From Roseomonas elaeocarpi (lineage in GTDB: Bacteria; Pseudomonadota; Alphaproteobacteria; Acetobacterales; Acetobacteraceae), in contig NZ_JBHLUN010000008.1 of assembly GCF_042433915.1 (NCBI RefSeq), forward strand, positions 372,001 through 436,000: DNA of 64,000 nt, read 5' to 3'. Below the pieces are notes generated by a model, which was not told the origin of the DNA, made no database searches, and was given only the letters and a program-made list of their open reading frames with translations. Below are positions 35,999 to 43,220 of the stretch, piece by piece. Both the position numbers and the translations under genes were made by a program. Every line of letters starts with the position of its first letter. The first letter of the stretch is position 1.

Positions 35999-36317
35999 GA
36001 GGGGGCGCTGGTTTGAACCCCGGGGAGGTGGAGAAGGAATTCTCCCCCTCCCCGGACCCCTCCGCCCTCATCTTTGTTTGAGACGCTGCCGCAGGAGTGT
36101 GGCTGAGGCTGTGCGCCCCGGCTCATGGAGCCGGAGCGAGGGACATCTCAGCCAGCGCTGAGAAGGACTTCTTGTCCGTTTCAGCAGCACCGGCGGCGAC
36201 CGTTCCACGACCGGTTTCCACCGCCCTGCGGCAGCGTCAAAGAGAAAGATGAGTGGGGGTCCGGGGGAGAGAATTCCTTCTCTCCCCTGGCCGCCGGCCG
36301 AACAGTACCGCCCAGCC
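35999..36317. other. Convergent spacer occupied by repeat copy B
   Basis: No gene. Almost the whole spacer is taken by the structured element (36022-36287), with 23 bases on the Bug side and 30 bases on the SulP side. Confidence 0.8.
36022..36287 (+). repeat. Structured intergenic element, copy B
   Basis: Copy of the 266-nt element lying between two convergent genes. The left hairpin has arm GGGGAGG plus one mismatch and GGAGAA with a GGAA loop. The right hairpin has the perfect 10-bp arm GGGGAGAGAA with a TTCC loop. Inverted arms contain GACGCTGCCGC (about 36081) and GCGGCAGCGTC (about 36228). The inner stems are CCGGCTC/GAGCCGG and CTCAGC/GCTGAG; the last pair changes together relative to copies A and C, which have GTCAG/CTGAC. 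The right end lies 31 bases from the SulP stop and SulP is transcribed into it. Confidence 0.93.
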
Positions 36318-37793
36318 TCAGAGTTCCGCCGGCGAGAAGCGGCCGTGGCGCTCGACCATGGTGGCGCTGCTCTCGTTCAGCCCTTCCAGTTCGACGCGAA
36401 GCCCGTGGCGGCGCATCTTGTTCACCACGTTTTCCAGCGCACCCACGGCGGTGATGTCCCACAGCTGTGCCGCGCGCAGGTCGATGCGGATGTTCCGCGC
36501 CGTGTCGCGCAGGTCGAAGCTGTCGGCGAACATGTCGGCCGAGGCGAAGAAGACCTGGCCGTGCACCGTGTAGGTGCGGGTGTCGGTGGCGGCGTCGTAC
36601 TGGCTGTCGACGCGCATCAGGTGCATGACCTTGAAGGCGAAGAAGACGCCGCTCAGCAGCACGCCGACGAGCACGCCCAGCGCCAGGTTGCTGGTGGCGA
36701 CCACCACCGCGACGGTGGCGAGCATCACCGCGGACGACACCTTGGGATGCACCACGAGGTCGCGGAAGGAGCTCCAGGAGAAGGTGCTGATCGAGACCAT
36801 GATCATGATGGCGACCAGCGCGGCCACGGGCACCTGCGCCACCCAGGGGCGCAGCAGCACCATCAGCACCAGCAGGAACAGCCCGGCGCAGAAGGTCGAG
36901 AGCCGCCCGCGCCCGCCGTAGCGGACATTGCCCACGGTCTGGCCGATCATGCCGCAGCCGGCGATGCCGCCGAACAGCCCCACGGCGATGTTGGCGATGC
37001 CGAGGCCGGTGCATTCCATCCGCTTGGAGCTGGTGGTCTCGGTCAGGTCGTCCACCACGCCGGCGGTCATCATGGATTCCAGCAGGCCCACGGCCGCCAT
37101 CGCCAGCGCGTAGGGCGCCACGATCCGCAGCGAGGCCCAGTTCAACGGGATGTCGGGCAGCACCAGCGCGGGCAGGCTGGACGGCAGGTGGCCCAGGTCG
37201 GCCACGGTGCGCAGCGGCATGGGGAAGCTCATGCTGATCGCGGTCAGGATCACGATGCAGATCAGCGGCGACGGCACGGCCTCGGTGAGGCGCGGCACGA
37301 GGTAGATGATGGCGAGGCCCAGCGCGATCATCGCGTAGGTGTGCCAGGTGACGTCCATCATCTGCGGCAGCTGCGCCGAGAAGATCAGGATCGCCAGCGC
37401 GTTGACGAAGCCCGTGCGGACCGAGCGCGACACGAAGCGCATCAGCACGTCGAGGCGCAGGAGGCCGAACACCACCTGGAAGGCGCCGGCCAGCAGCGTG
37501 GCGGCGAGGAGGTATTGCAGCCCGTGCTCGCGCACCAGGGCGGCCGCCACCAGCGCGACGGAGCCCGCGGCGCCGGAGATCATCGCGGGCCGCCCGCCGG
37601 TGATGGCGATGACGATGCCGATCACGAAGGAGGCGTAGAGGCCGACCTCCGGGTCGACGCCGGCCACGAAGGAGAAGGCGATGACCTCGGGGATCAGCGC
37701 GAAGGTGCCGACCAGCCCGGCCAGGATGTCGCGCCGGATATTGCCGAACCATTCGGCGCCGTAGCGGCCGAGGGCGGTGGGGGGTGTGCTCAT
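36318..37793 (-). CDS. SulP-family anion permease with STAS domain
   Basis: 491-residue inner-membrane transporter of the SulP (SLC26) family, likely importing sulfate, bicarbonate or another anion. About ten hydrophobic segments precede a C-terminal STAS domain (about 385-491, YTVHGQVFFASADMFADSFDLRDTARNIRIDLRAAQLWDITAVGALENVVNKM). Family motifs include ILAGLVGTFALIPEVIAFSFVAGVDPEVGLYASFVIGIV and GGIAGCGMIGQTVGNVRYGGRGRLS. Sulfate is a reasonable guess given nearby sulfonate genes but is not proven. The stop lies 31 bases from repeat copy B and faces a convergent Bug gene. Confidence 0.9.
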   Translation of the reverse strand: MSTPPTALGRYGAEWFGNIRRDILAGLVGTFALIPEVIAFSFVAGVDPEVGLYASFVIGIVIAITGGRPAMISGAAGSVALVAAALVREHGLQYLLAATLLAGAFQVVFGLLRLDVLMRFVSRSVRTGFVNALAILIFSAQLPQMMDVTWHTYAMIALGLAIIYLVPRLTEAVPSPLICIVILTAISMSFPMPLRTVADLGHLPSSLPALVLPDIPLNWASLRIVAPYALAMAAVGLLESMMTAGVVDDLTETTSSKRMECTGLGIANIAVGLFGGIAGCGMIGQTVGNVRYGGRGRLSTFCAGLFLLVLMVLLRPWVAQVPVAALVAIMIMVSISTFSWSSFRDLVVHPKVSSAVMLATVAVVVATSNLALGVLVGVLLSGVFFAFKVMHLMRVDSQYDAATDTRTYTVHGQVFFASADMFADSFDLRDTARNIRIDLRAAQLWDITAVGALENVVNKMRRHGLRVELEGLNESSATMVERHGRFSPAEL

Positions 37794-38209
37794 GGAGTTC
37801 CGGGATCAGGGGAGCCGTGTCACGCGCGGAAGGCGGCTGGCCGGTCCGCTCCGGGGCGCGTGCGCGGGGCACGGCGGCGGAGGGCGCGGGGCGCAGGTCC
37901 GGTCGAACGCTCGCAACAGCGGATCATGGGACGCGCCGCGGCGGAGGGACTCCGGGTCGCGGGCGGTGTGGCATGACGGTGTTGCGAGCGGGGACTACAT
38001 CGGACCGGTGATCCTGCTTCGGGCAGCCCGGGCCGGAGGGGCTCCGGGGCAGGCCGCGTCGTGTTGCGTCGCAACAGGGTTACGGGCGGTTTCCCGGCGA
38101 TGCAAGCGGAACCGTGCGGGTTCGGCGGTTTCCCCGCCGCCCCGGCACCCGCTTCAGCGCCCCGGTCTCAGCGCCCCGGTCTCAGCCCCCTCGCCTCAGC
38201 CCGCCTGGC
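37794..38209. other. 416-bp spacer upstream of the SulP gene, with a 14-bp tandem array
   Basis: No credible gene. The first part must carry the SulP promoter. The last 56 bases are a tandem array described separately, which abuts the Kelch stop codon. Confidence 0.6.
38154..38209. repeat. 14-bp tandem array abutting the Kelch gene stop
   Basis: Four units in register of 14 bp, each starting TCAGC: two identical TCAGCGCCCCGGTC (38154, 38168) then TCAGCCCCCTCGCC and TCAGCCCGCCTGGC. The next unit would begin TCA at 38210, which is exactly the stop codon (TGA on the minus strand) of the Kelch gene. Confidence 0.85.
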
Positions 38210-39346
38210 TCAACCGAGGGTGAAAGCCTCGTGCACCGCCGACTGCACGGCGCCGCCCAGCACCGCGCCGCCGCCGGCGACATAGATCCAGTCGCCGATC
38301 GCGGTGGCGCCGACGGCGTGGCGCGGCGTGATCATCGGCGCGTGCCGCTGCCAACTGTCCGTGGCCGGGTCGTAGCTTTCCATCTGCCCGAAGACCCGTG
38401 CCTCGAGGGTCTGGCCGCGCTCGATGATGCCGCCCTCGCCGCCCATGCAGAACATCCGCCCGCGGTAGAGCACCATCCCGTGGCCCGAGCGCGGCGTGGG
38501 CAATGGGGCGCGCTCCTCCCAGGTGTCGCGGTCCGGCAGGTACACGTGATGCAGGCCGGTGTTGTACTGGAAGGTGTTGAAGCGGCCGCCCACCACGTGG
38601 ATGCGCCCGTCATGGCTGACGCAGCCGACGTGGTCACGGGCGGCGGGTAGCGCGCGGCGCAGTTCCCAGCGGTCGGCGGCGGGATCGTAGGCCTCGTGCC
38701 AGCCGACGCTGGCGCGCTCCGCCGCGGGGTCGGTGGCGCCGCCGACGAGGTGGATCCGCCCGTCCAGCACCACCGCCGAGGCGGCGCCGCGCGGACGGGG
38801 CAGCGGCGCGATCTCCCGCCAGCGGTCCTCGGTGAGGTCGTAGCGGAAGGCCTTGTTGTCGCAGGCGCGGTTCTGCTCGATGAAGCCGCCCAGGGCGTAG
38901 ACCTGCCCCCGGTCGGCCACCACGGCGATGTGGTTCGCCCCGCGCGGCAGCGGCGCCGCGCCGTACCAGCGATCCCCGGCCGGGTCATAGACGGTGTGGT
39001 AGGCGCGGTTGAACTGGCCTTCGCCGTAGCCGCCGACGACGTGCATCCGCCCTTCGGCCGCCGTGGCCCAGGCCATCTCGCTGCGCGGGATCGGCATCTC
39101 GGCGCGCGTTTCCCAGCGGCCGGCGGGGCCCTCGGGGGCATTGCTCTCGAAGAAGCGCTGCGCTTCCTGCTGCGCCGTCAGGTGATGCGGCGCGCCGTTC
39201 TGCGCCAGCGCGCCGAAGGGCGCCGGCGAGGACGGCAGGGCTTCCAGCGCCGGGCCGCCGTGGCCCGCGTGCTGCGCCAGCGCGCTGCCGGAGGCGGCGG
39301 TGCCGAGGCCCAGGATCGCCAGGCCGTTGAACTGCCTGCGGTGCAT
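38210..39346 (-). CDS. Exported Kelch-repeat protein
   Basis: 378-residue protein with a signal peptide (MHRRQFNGLAILGLGTAASGSALA, twin-arginine-like RRQF) and about six Kelch/galactose-oxidase-like blades from residue 90. Each blade has the GG-x-W or similar pattern, for example RMHVVGGYGEGQFN, QVYALGGFIEQ, RIHLVGGATDPAAERA and RIHVVGGRFN, with DRWE-type ends. This predicts a beta-propeller exported to the periplasm or surface. No enzyme motif is evident, so the role is unknown. ATG 39346 has a GGAGGGGG Shine-Dalgarno. A much longer open frame upstream is GC-driven and rejected. Confidence 0.85.
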   Translation of the reverse strand: MHRRQFNGLAILGLGTAASGSALAQHAGHGGPALEALPSSPAPFGALAQNGAPHHLTAQQEAQRFFESNAPEGPAGRWETRAEMPIPRSEMAWATAAEGRMHVVGGYGEGQFNRAYHTVYDPAGDRWYGAAPLPRGANHIAVVADRGQVYALGGFIEQNRACDNKAFRYDLTEDRWREIAPLPRPRGAASAVVLDGRIHLVGGATDPAAERASVGWHEAYDPAADRWELRRALPAARDHVGCVSHDGRIHVVGGRFNTFQYNTGLHHVYLPDRDTWEERAPLPTPRSGHGMVLYRGRMFCMGGEGGIIERGQTLEARVFGQMESYDPATDSWQRHAPMITPRHAVGATAIGDWIYVAGGGAVLGGAVQSAVHEAFTLG

Positions 39347-39741
39347 GTTCGTCCCCCTCCCCCCGCTCGCACCGGTTCCTCCCCAGCCCCGGCCGGTGGT
39401 GCGGGGTGAAGGGCCCGCGAGGGCTGCGCGTCGCGGGCCGGCCGCAGGACGGGACGGAGGCGTGCCTCGTCGCCACGGGGATGGCGGGATCATGAACGGG
39501 TGGACAGGTTTCCGCCAAGGGGTTTCGGGCGGTGCCGGTTGGGACGCGGGGTGTGGCGGCCGGACCCGGTTTCCGCCCTGGGGCGCGGCGCCCCGTGCCG
39601 GTTCCGCGTCCTGGTTCACCTGCGCCCTCGCCGTGACGGCTTTCCACCGTCGCTTCCCGCCTCGGTTCGCCGTGCCGGCTTCCCACCGCTGCTCCCCGAC
39701 GCCGCCCGGCTTTCCAACGGACAGCGGGGAGGCCGCCGTCG
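39347..39741. other. 395-bp spacer between the Kelch and aminopeptidase genes
   Basis: No credible gene. An imperfect 39-bp tandem pair is seen at 39633 and 39672 (shared GTGxCGGCTT and CCACCG blocks). Confidence 0.5.
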
Positions 39742-41508
39742 TCAGAGCGGCGCGCAGGCCCGCGCCAGCCAGTCCCGCACCGGCGCGTCGAGGCCCGGCC
39801 CGGCCTCGCGCAGCACGCGCGCCTGGTAGTCGTCCACCCAGCGCCGCTCCGCGGGCGTGAGCAGCGCCGGCTCGATCAACGCGCGTTCGTAGGGGGCCAG
39901 CGTCAGGGTTTCGAAGCGCAGCCAGGGCTTGCCGGACAGGCCGGTGCCGTCGTTCTGCACCAGCAGCAGGTTCTCGATGCGGATGCCGTAGTGGCCGGGC
40001 AGGTAGAAGCCGGGCTCGTCGCTCAGGATCATCCCCTCGGCGATGGCGACCGGCTTGGCGGCGCGCGAGAAGGCGACGGGGCCCTCGTGGACGCTCAGGA
40101 AGGAGCCCACGCCGTGGCCGGTGCCGTGGTCGTAGTCCAGCCCCTCGTCCCAGAGCGGGCGGCGGGCGATGGCGTCGAGATGCGGTCCGGCCAGCCCTTG
40201 CGGGAAGCGCAGCGTCGCCAGGGCGACGTGGCCGCGCAGCACCAGCGTGTAGCGCTGGCGGAGCTCGGCCGGGGCCGGGCCGGGGCCGCTCCAGAGGGTG
40301 CGGGTGACGTCGGTGGTGCCGTCGGGGAACTGGGCGCCGCTGTCGATCAGGTAGCACTCGTCGGGCGCGATCCGCCGGTCGCTGCTGGCGGTGGCACGGT
40401 AGTGGACGATGGCGCCGTTCGGCCCGGCGCCGGAAATGGCGGGGAAGGACTCCGCGCGGAAGCCGGGAAGCTCACGGCGCAGGCGCAGCAGCTGTTCGGC
40501 GGCGCCGACCTCGGTGAGCGCGCCCTTCGGGGCCTCCTGCGCGAACCAGTGGAGGAAGCGGATCAGCGCCCCGGCGTCGCGGCGATGGGCGGCGCGGCTG
40601 CCCTCCTGCTCCACGGCGTTCTTGCGGGCGCGCGGCAGGCGCACGGGGTCGTCGGCGGCCACCACCTCGGCCCCGGCCTCGCGCAGGATCTGCCCGAACG
40701 CGGCGGGGGTCAGGTCGGGATCGACGCCGACGCGGCGGCCGGCCAGGGCGCGCAGGGCTTCGGGCAGTTCGGCGGGGGTTCGCAGGGCCACGGCGTTGCC
40801 GAGATGGGCGCGCAGCGCGTCGTCCACCTTGCGCCCGTCGATGAACAGCTCGGCCGTGCCGTCGGCGCGCAGGATGCCCTGGGTCAGCGGGATCGGCGTG
40901 TGGCCGAGATCCTCGCCGCGGAGGTTGAGCAGCCAGGCGGTGCTGTGCGCGTCGGCCAGCACCGCGGCGTCCAGCCCGGCCTCGCGCAGCGCGGCGGCGC
41001 CGGCGGCCAGCTTCTCCCCGGCGGCGAGGCCGGCGTGTTCCACCGGGTGCGGCACGGCGCGGGCGGCGGGGGCGGCAGGGCGATCGGTCCAGCTCTCGTC
41101 CACCGGGTTCTGGGCGAGCGGCACCAGCGTGGCGCCCGAGGCGGCGAGCCGGTCCAGCGTGGATTGCGGGAGGAGGCGCGGGTCGTAGCCGATGCGGCGG
41201 GTGCCGGCGTGCTGCCGGAGCCAGTCGGCCGGCGGCTGCTCGGTGATGTGCTGCCGTTCCCACAGGGCGGGATCGGTCTGGTCGGCGACCTGGGTGGTGT
41301 AGCGGCCGTCGGTGAAGACCGCCGCGCGCTCGGGCAGCACGATTGCCATGCCGGCGCTGCCGGTGAAGCCGGTCAGCCAGGCGAGGCGCTCGGCCGAAGG
41401 GGGCACGTACTCGCCCAGGTATTCGTCGGAGCGGGGAATGATGAACCCGTCCACGCCCGCGCGGCCGAGGGCCTCGCGCAGCGCCGCGAGATGCTGCACC
41501 GCACTCAC
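39742..41508 (-). CDS. M24-family Xaa-Pro aminopeptidase
   Basis: 588-residue (from GTG 41508) three-domain aminopeptidase P family enzyme that removes N-terminal residues next to proline. Two creatinase-like domains precede the pita-bread catalytic domain. Its metal ligands are seen in DSGAQFPDGTTDVTRT (two Asp), GTGHGVGSFLSVHEGP (His), and the Glu pair in EGMILSDEPGFY and GIRIENLLLV. The usual start context (HLAALREALGRAGVDGFIIPRSDEYLGEYVP) begins shortly after GTG 41508. That GTG overlaps the stop of a 9-codon leader ORF with its own AGGAG. An in-frame ATG at 41565 would add 19 residues and is less likely. Confidence 0.9.
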   Translation of the reverse strand: MSAVQHLAALREALGRAGVDGFIIPRSDEYLGEYVPPSAERLAWLTGFTGSAGMAIVLPERAAVFTDGRYTTQVADQTDPALWERQHITEQPPADWLRQHAGTRRIGYDPRLLPQSTLDRLAASGATLVPLAQNPVDESWTDRPAAPAARAVPHPVEHAGLAAGEKLAAGAAALREAGLDAAVLADAHSTAWLLNLRGEDLGHTPIPLTQGILRADGTAELFIDGRKVDDALRAHLGNAVALRTPAELPEALRALAGRRVGVDPDLTPAAFGQILREAGAEVVAADDPVRLPRARKNAVEQEGSRAAHRRDAGALIRFLHWFAQEAPKGALTEVGAAEQLLRLRRELPGFRAESFPAISGAGPNGAIVHYRATASSDRRIAPDECYLIDSGAQFPDGTTDVTRTLWSGPGPAPAELRQRYTLVLRGHVALATLRFPQGLAGPHLDAIARRPLWDEGLDYDHGTGHGVGSFLSVHEGPVAFSRAAKPVAIAEGMILSDEPGFYLPGHYGIRIENLLLVQNDGTGLSGKPWLRFETLTLAPYERALIEPALLTPAERRWVDDYQARVLREAGPGLDAPVRDWLARACAPL

Positions 41509-41534
41509 GGGTTCGCGACCTTCGTAAAAAACAT
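41505..41534 (-). CDS. Possible 9-residue leader peptide before the aminopeptidase gene
   Basis: ATG at 41534 is preceded by the perfect Shine-Dalgarno AGGAG (CTCCT at 41541-41545 on the + strand) with 6 bases between. The ORF encodes MFFTKVANP and its TGA overlaps the GTG of the aminopeptidase gene (GTGA). It is out of frame with the downstream gene, so it either delivers ribosomes to the GTG by coupling, or marks a frameshift. No other signal supports it. Confidence 0.4.
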   Translation of the reverse strand: MFFTKVANP

Positions 41535-41699
41535 GTTTCACTCCTATTTCATGCGCCCGACGCATGCCTCCAAGGCCGGATCGGCACGCCCGAAACGAGG
41601 CTGAGAGATTATGTTCTCCCCATCAAGCGCGGCGGGGCGAGAGGCGGCACGGAGCCACCTTCCCGGACCTCTGAACCGCGCCGCAAAGGACGCCTGATC

Positions 41700-42050
41700 A
41701 TGAACCCGAACTTCAACCAGACAGAAGCCAGCCTGATGATGCCCCGCGCCGCCAATGCCGAAACCGCCCGCGTGCAGGCCCTGCGCCAGCAGGCGATGCA
41801 GCAGAGCGACGCCGGCCTCGGCCGCTGGTTCTCCGGCCTGTTCGCCCGCCTGTCCGAGGGTCTGGCCCGCCGCCGCGCGATGGCCGAGCTGCAGGAGCTG
41901 AGCGATCGCGAGCTCGCCGATATCGGCCTGAACCGCGCCGAGATCCCGGGCCTCTTCGCCCGCATGGGCGAGCAGGTCGTGGCCGCCCCGGCCCGCACCA
42001 GCGTGGTTCGTCCGGCCAACGACTTCCGCCAGGGCCGCGCCGCGGCCTGA
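41700..42050 (+). CDS. DUF1127-domain small protein
   Basis: 116-residue protein. The DUF1127 motif (RRRAMAELQELSDRELADIGLNRAEIPGLF, about residues 58-87) is clear; the N-terminal half is variable and Gln/Ala-rich. Family members in alphaproteobacteria are small regulators tied to phosphate and stress physiology, with RNA-binding roles reported for some; the function here is unknown. It is monocistronic, flanked by aminopeptidase and prmA genes on the opposite strand, and followed by a strong terminator. Confidence 0.88.
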   Translation: MNPNFNQTEASLMMPRAANAETARVQALRQQAMQQSDAGLGRWFSGLFARLSEGLARRRAMAELQELSDRELADIGLNRAEIPGLFARMGEQVVAAPARTSVVRPANDFRQGRAAA

Positions 42051-42062
42051 GGCGGGCGGCTG

Positions 42063-42084
42063 GGTCTCACCACTGCGTGAGACC
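42063..42084 (+). repeat. Hairpin after the DUF1127 gene
   Basis: Perfect 8-bp arms GGTCTCAC and GTGAGACC around CACTGC, 12 bases past the DUF1127 stop and before the main terminator. It may be an mRNA-stabilising 3' hairpin. Confidence 0.6.
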
Positions 42085-42122
42085 TGCGCTGGTCGCATAA
42101 GCGGCCATGAAGCATGAGAAAA

Positions 42123-42153
42123 GGCGCCGGCTCCATGAGCCAGGCGCCTTTTT
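42123..42153. terminator. Bidirectional rho-independent terminator
   Basis: A stem of GGCGCC and GGCTC pairs with GAGCC and GGCGCC (one A bulge) around CAT, with a T tract downstream and an A tract upstream. It can serve the + strand DUF1127 gene and the - strand prmA gene that converge here. Confidence 0.9.
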
Positions 42154-42244
42154 CTTTTGCATCGCAGCATCGGCCGGGTGGTCCGACCGGCTGTATGGCG
42201 CGATTTGAGGCAGCCAGCGGCCCGGGTGGCAGTGGGCGATGGCC

Positions 42245-43195
42245 TCAGCGGCGGCGCAGCACCAGCGTCGACCAGTGGCCGAAGTCGAGGCGCCGTTCCA
42301 GCACCAGCCCCTGCCGGCGATGCGCGGCCAGCACCATCCGCACTTGGGTGCCGAGCAAGCCGGCCAGGATGGCGGTACCGCCCGGGTTGAGGTGGGCGGC
42401 GAGGTCGTGCGCCATGGCGCAGAGCGGGCGGGCCAGGATGTTGGCGAAGACGAGGTCGTAGCGGCGGCGGTTGACCTTCGGCGAGCGCCAGCCATCGGCG
42501 AGCTCGGCCCGGAAGCGGTTGCGCAACCCGTTCATCACCGCGTTGTCGGCGGCGACGCGGACCGACCAGGGCTCGATATCGGTGGCCAGCACCGGCTGAT
42601 GCAGGATCTTGGCGGCGCCCATGGCCAGGATGCCGCTGCCCGAGCCGAGGTCGAGCACCGAACGCAGCCGGCCGCGCCCGTGGCGCTTGGCCACCGACTC
42701 GAAGGCAATCAGGCAGCCGCGGGTCGATTCGTGCTCGCCGGAGCCGAAGGCGAGGCCTGCGTCGAGTCGCAGAACCACCCTGCCCCATTCCTTGCGGTCC
42801 TCCACATGGGTGGGGCGAATGATGAAGCGGGTGCCCAGCGCCTGCTCGGGGAAGGCCTCGATCGTGCGGGCGAGCCAGCCTTCGGCCTCGGTCTCGTGCC
42901 GCTCCGGCGTGCCGGCGTCGTGGCCGCTCACCATGCCCGCCAGCGCCAGGGCGGCGGCGAGCGCGGCCTCGTCGCCGTTCTGCTCCCACACGCCTTCGAG
43001 GCGCCAGGTCTCGCCCGGTTCCTCGCGGAAGTAGCTGACGGTGCGGCAAAGGCTTTGCAGCGCGGCCTCGTAGACCGGCACGGCCTCGTCCGGCAGGCCG
43101 CGGAGCACCAGGGTTTCCAGCGGGATCGCCCAGTGCGTGTTGCCCTGGGTCGGCCAGTGGCCGGGCTTCTGCTGGATGGCGGTCTGCGTGCTCAT
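42245..43195 (-). CDS. prmA: PrmA-like ribosomal protein L11 methyltransferase
   Basis: 316-residue SAM-dependent methyltransferase that trimethylates ribosomal protein L11. The N-terminal substrate-binding region is followed by the SAM fold: VLRLDAGLAFGSGEHESTRGCLIAF (family-specific FGxGxHxST), VLDLGSGSGILAMGAAKI, and the DLVFANILARPL block matching the catalytic ANI-L motif. It ends GHWSTLVLRR, as is usual. It overlaps nothing and lies 25 bases downstream of the uvrD/pcrA gene on the same strand, so the two could be co-transcribed. Confidence 0.93.
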   Translation of the reverse strand: MSTQTAIQQKPGHWPTQGNTHWAIPLETLVLRGLPDEAVPVYEAALQSLCRTVSYFREEPGETWRLEGVWEQNGDEAALAAALALAGMVSGHDAGTPERHETEAEGWLARTIEAFPEQALGTRFIIRPTHVEDRKEWGRVVLRLDAGLAFGSGEHESTRGCLIAFESVAKRHGRGRLRSVLDLGSGSGILAMGAAKILHQPVLATDIEPWSVRVAADNAVMNGLRNRFRAELADGWRSPKVNRRRYDLVFANILARPLCAMAHDLAAHLNPGGTAILAGLLGTQVRMVLAAHRRQGLVLERRLDFGHWSTLVLRRR

Positions 43196-43220
43196 GCGGG
43201 GATTGCCTTCATGCGGCCGC

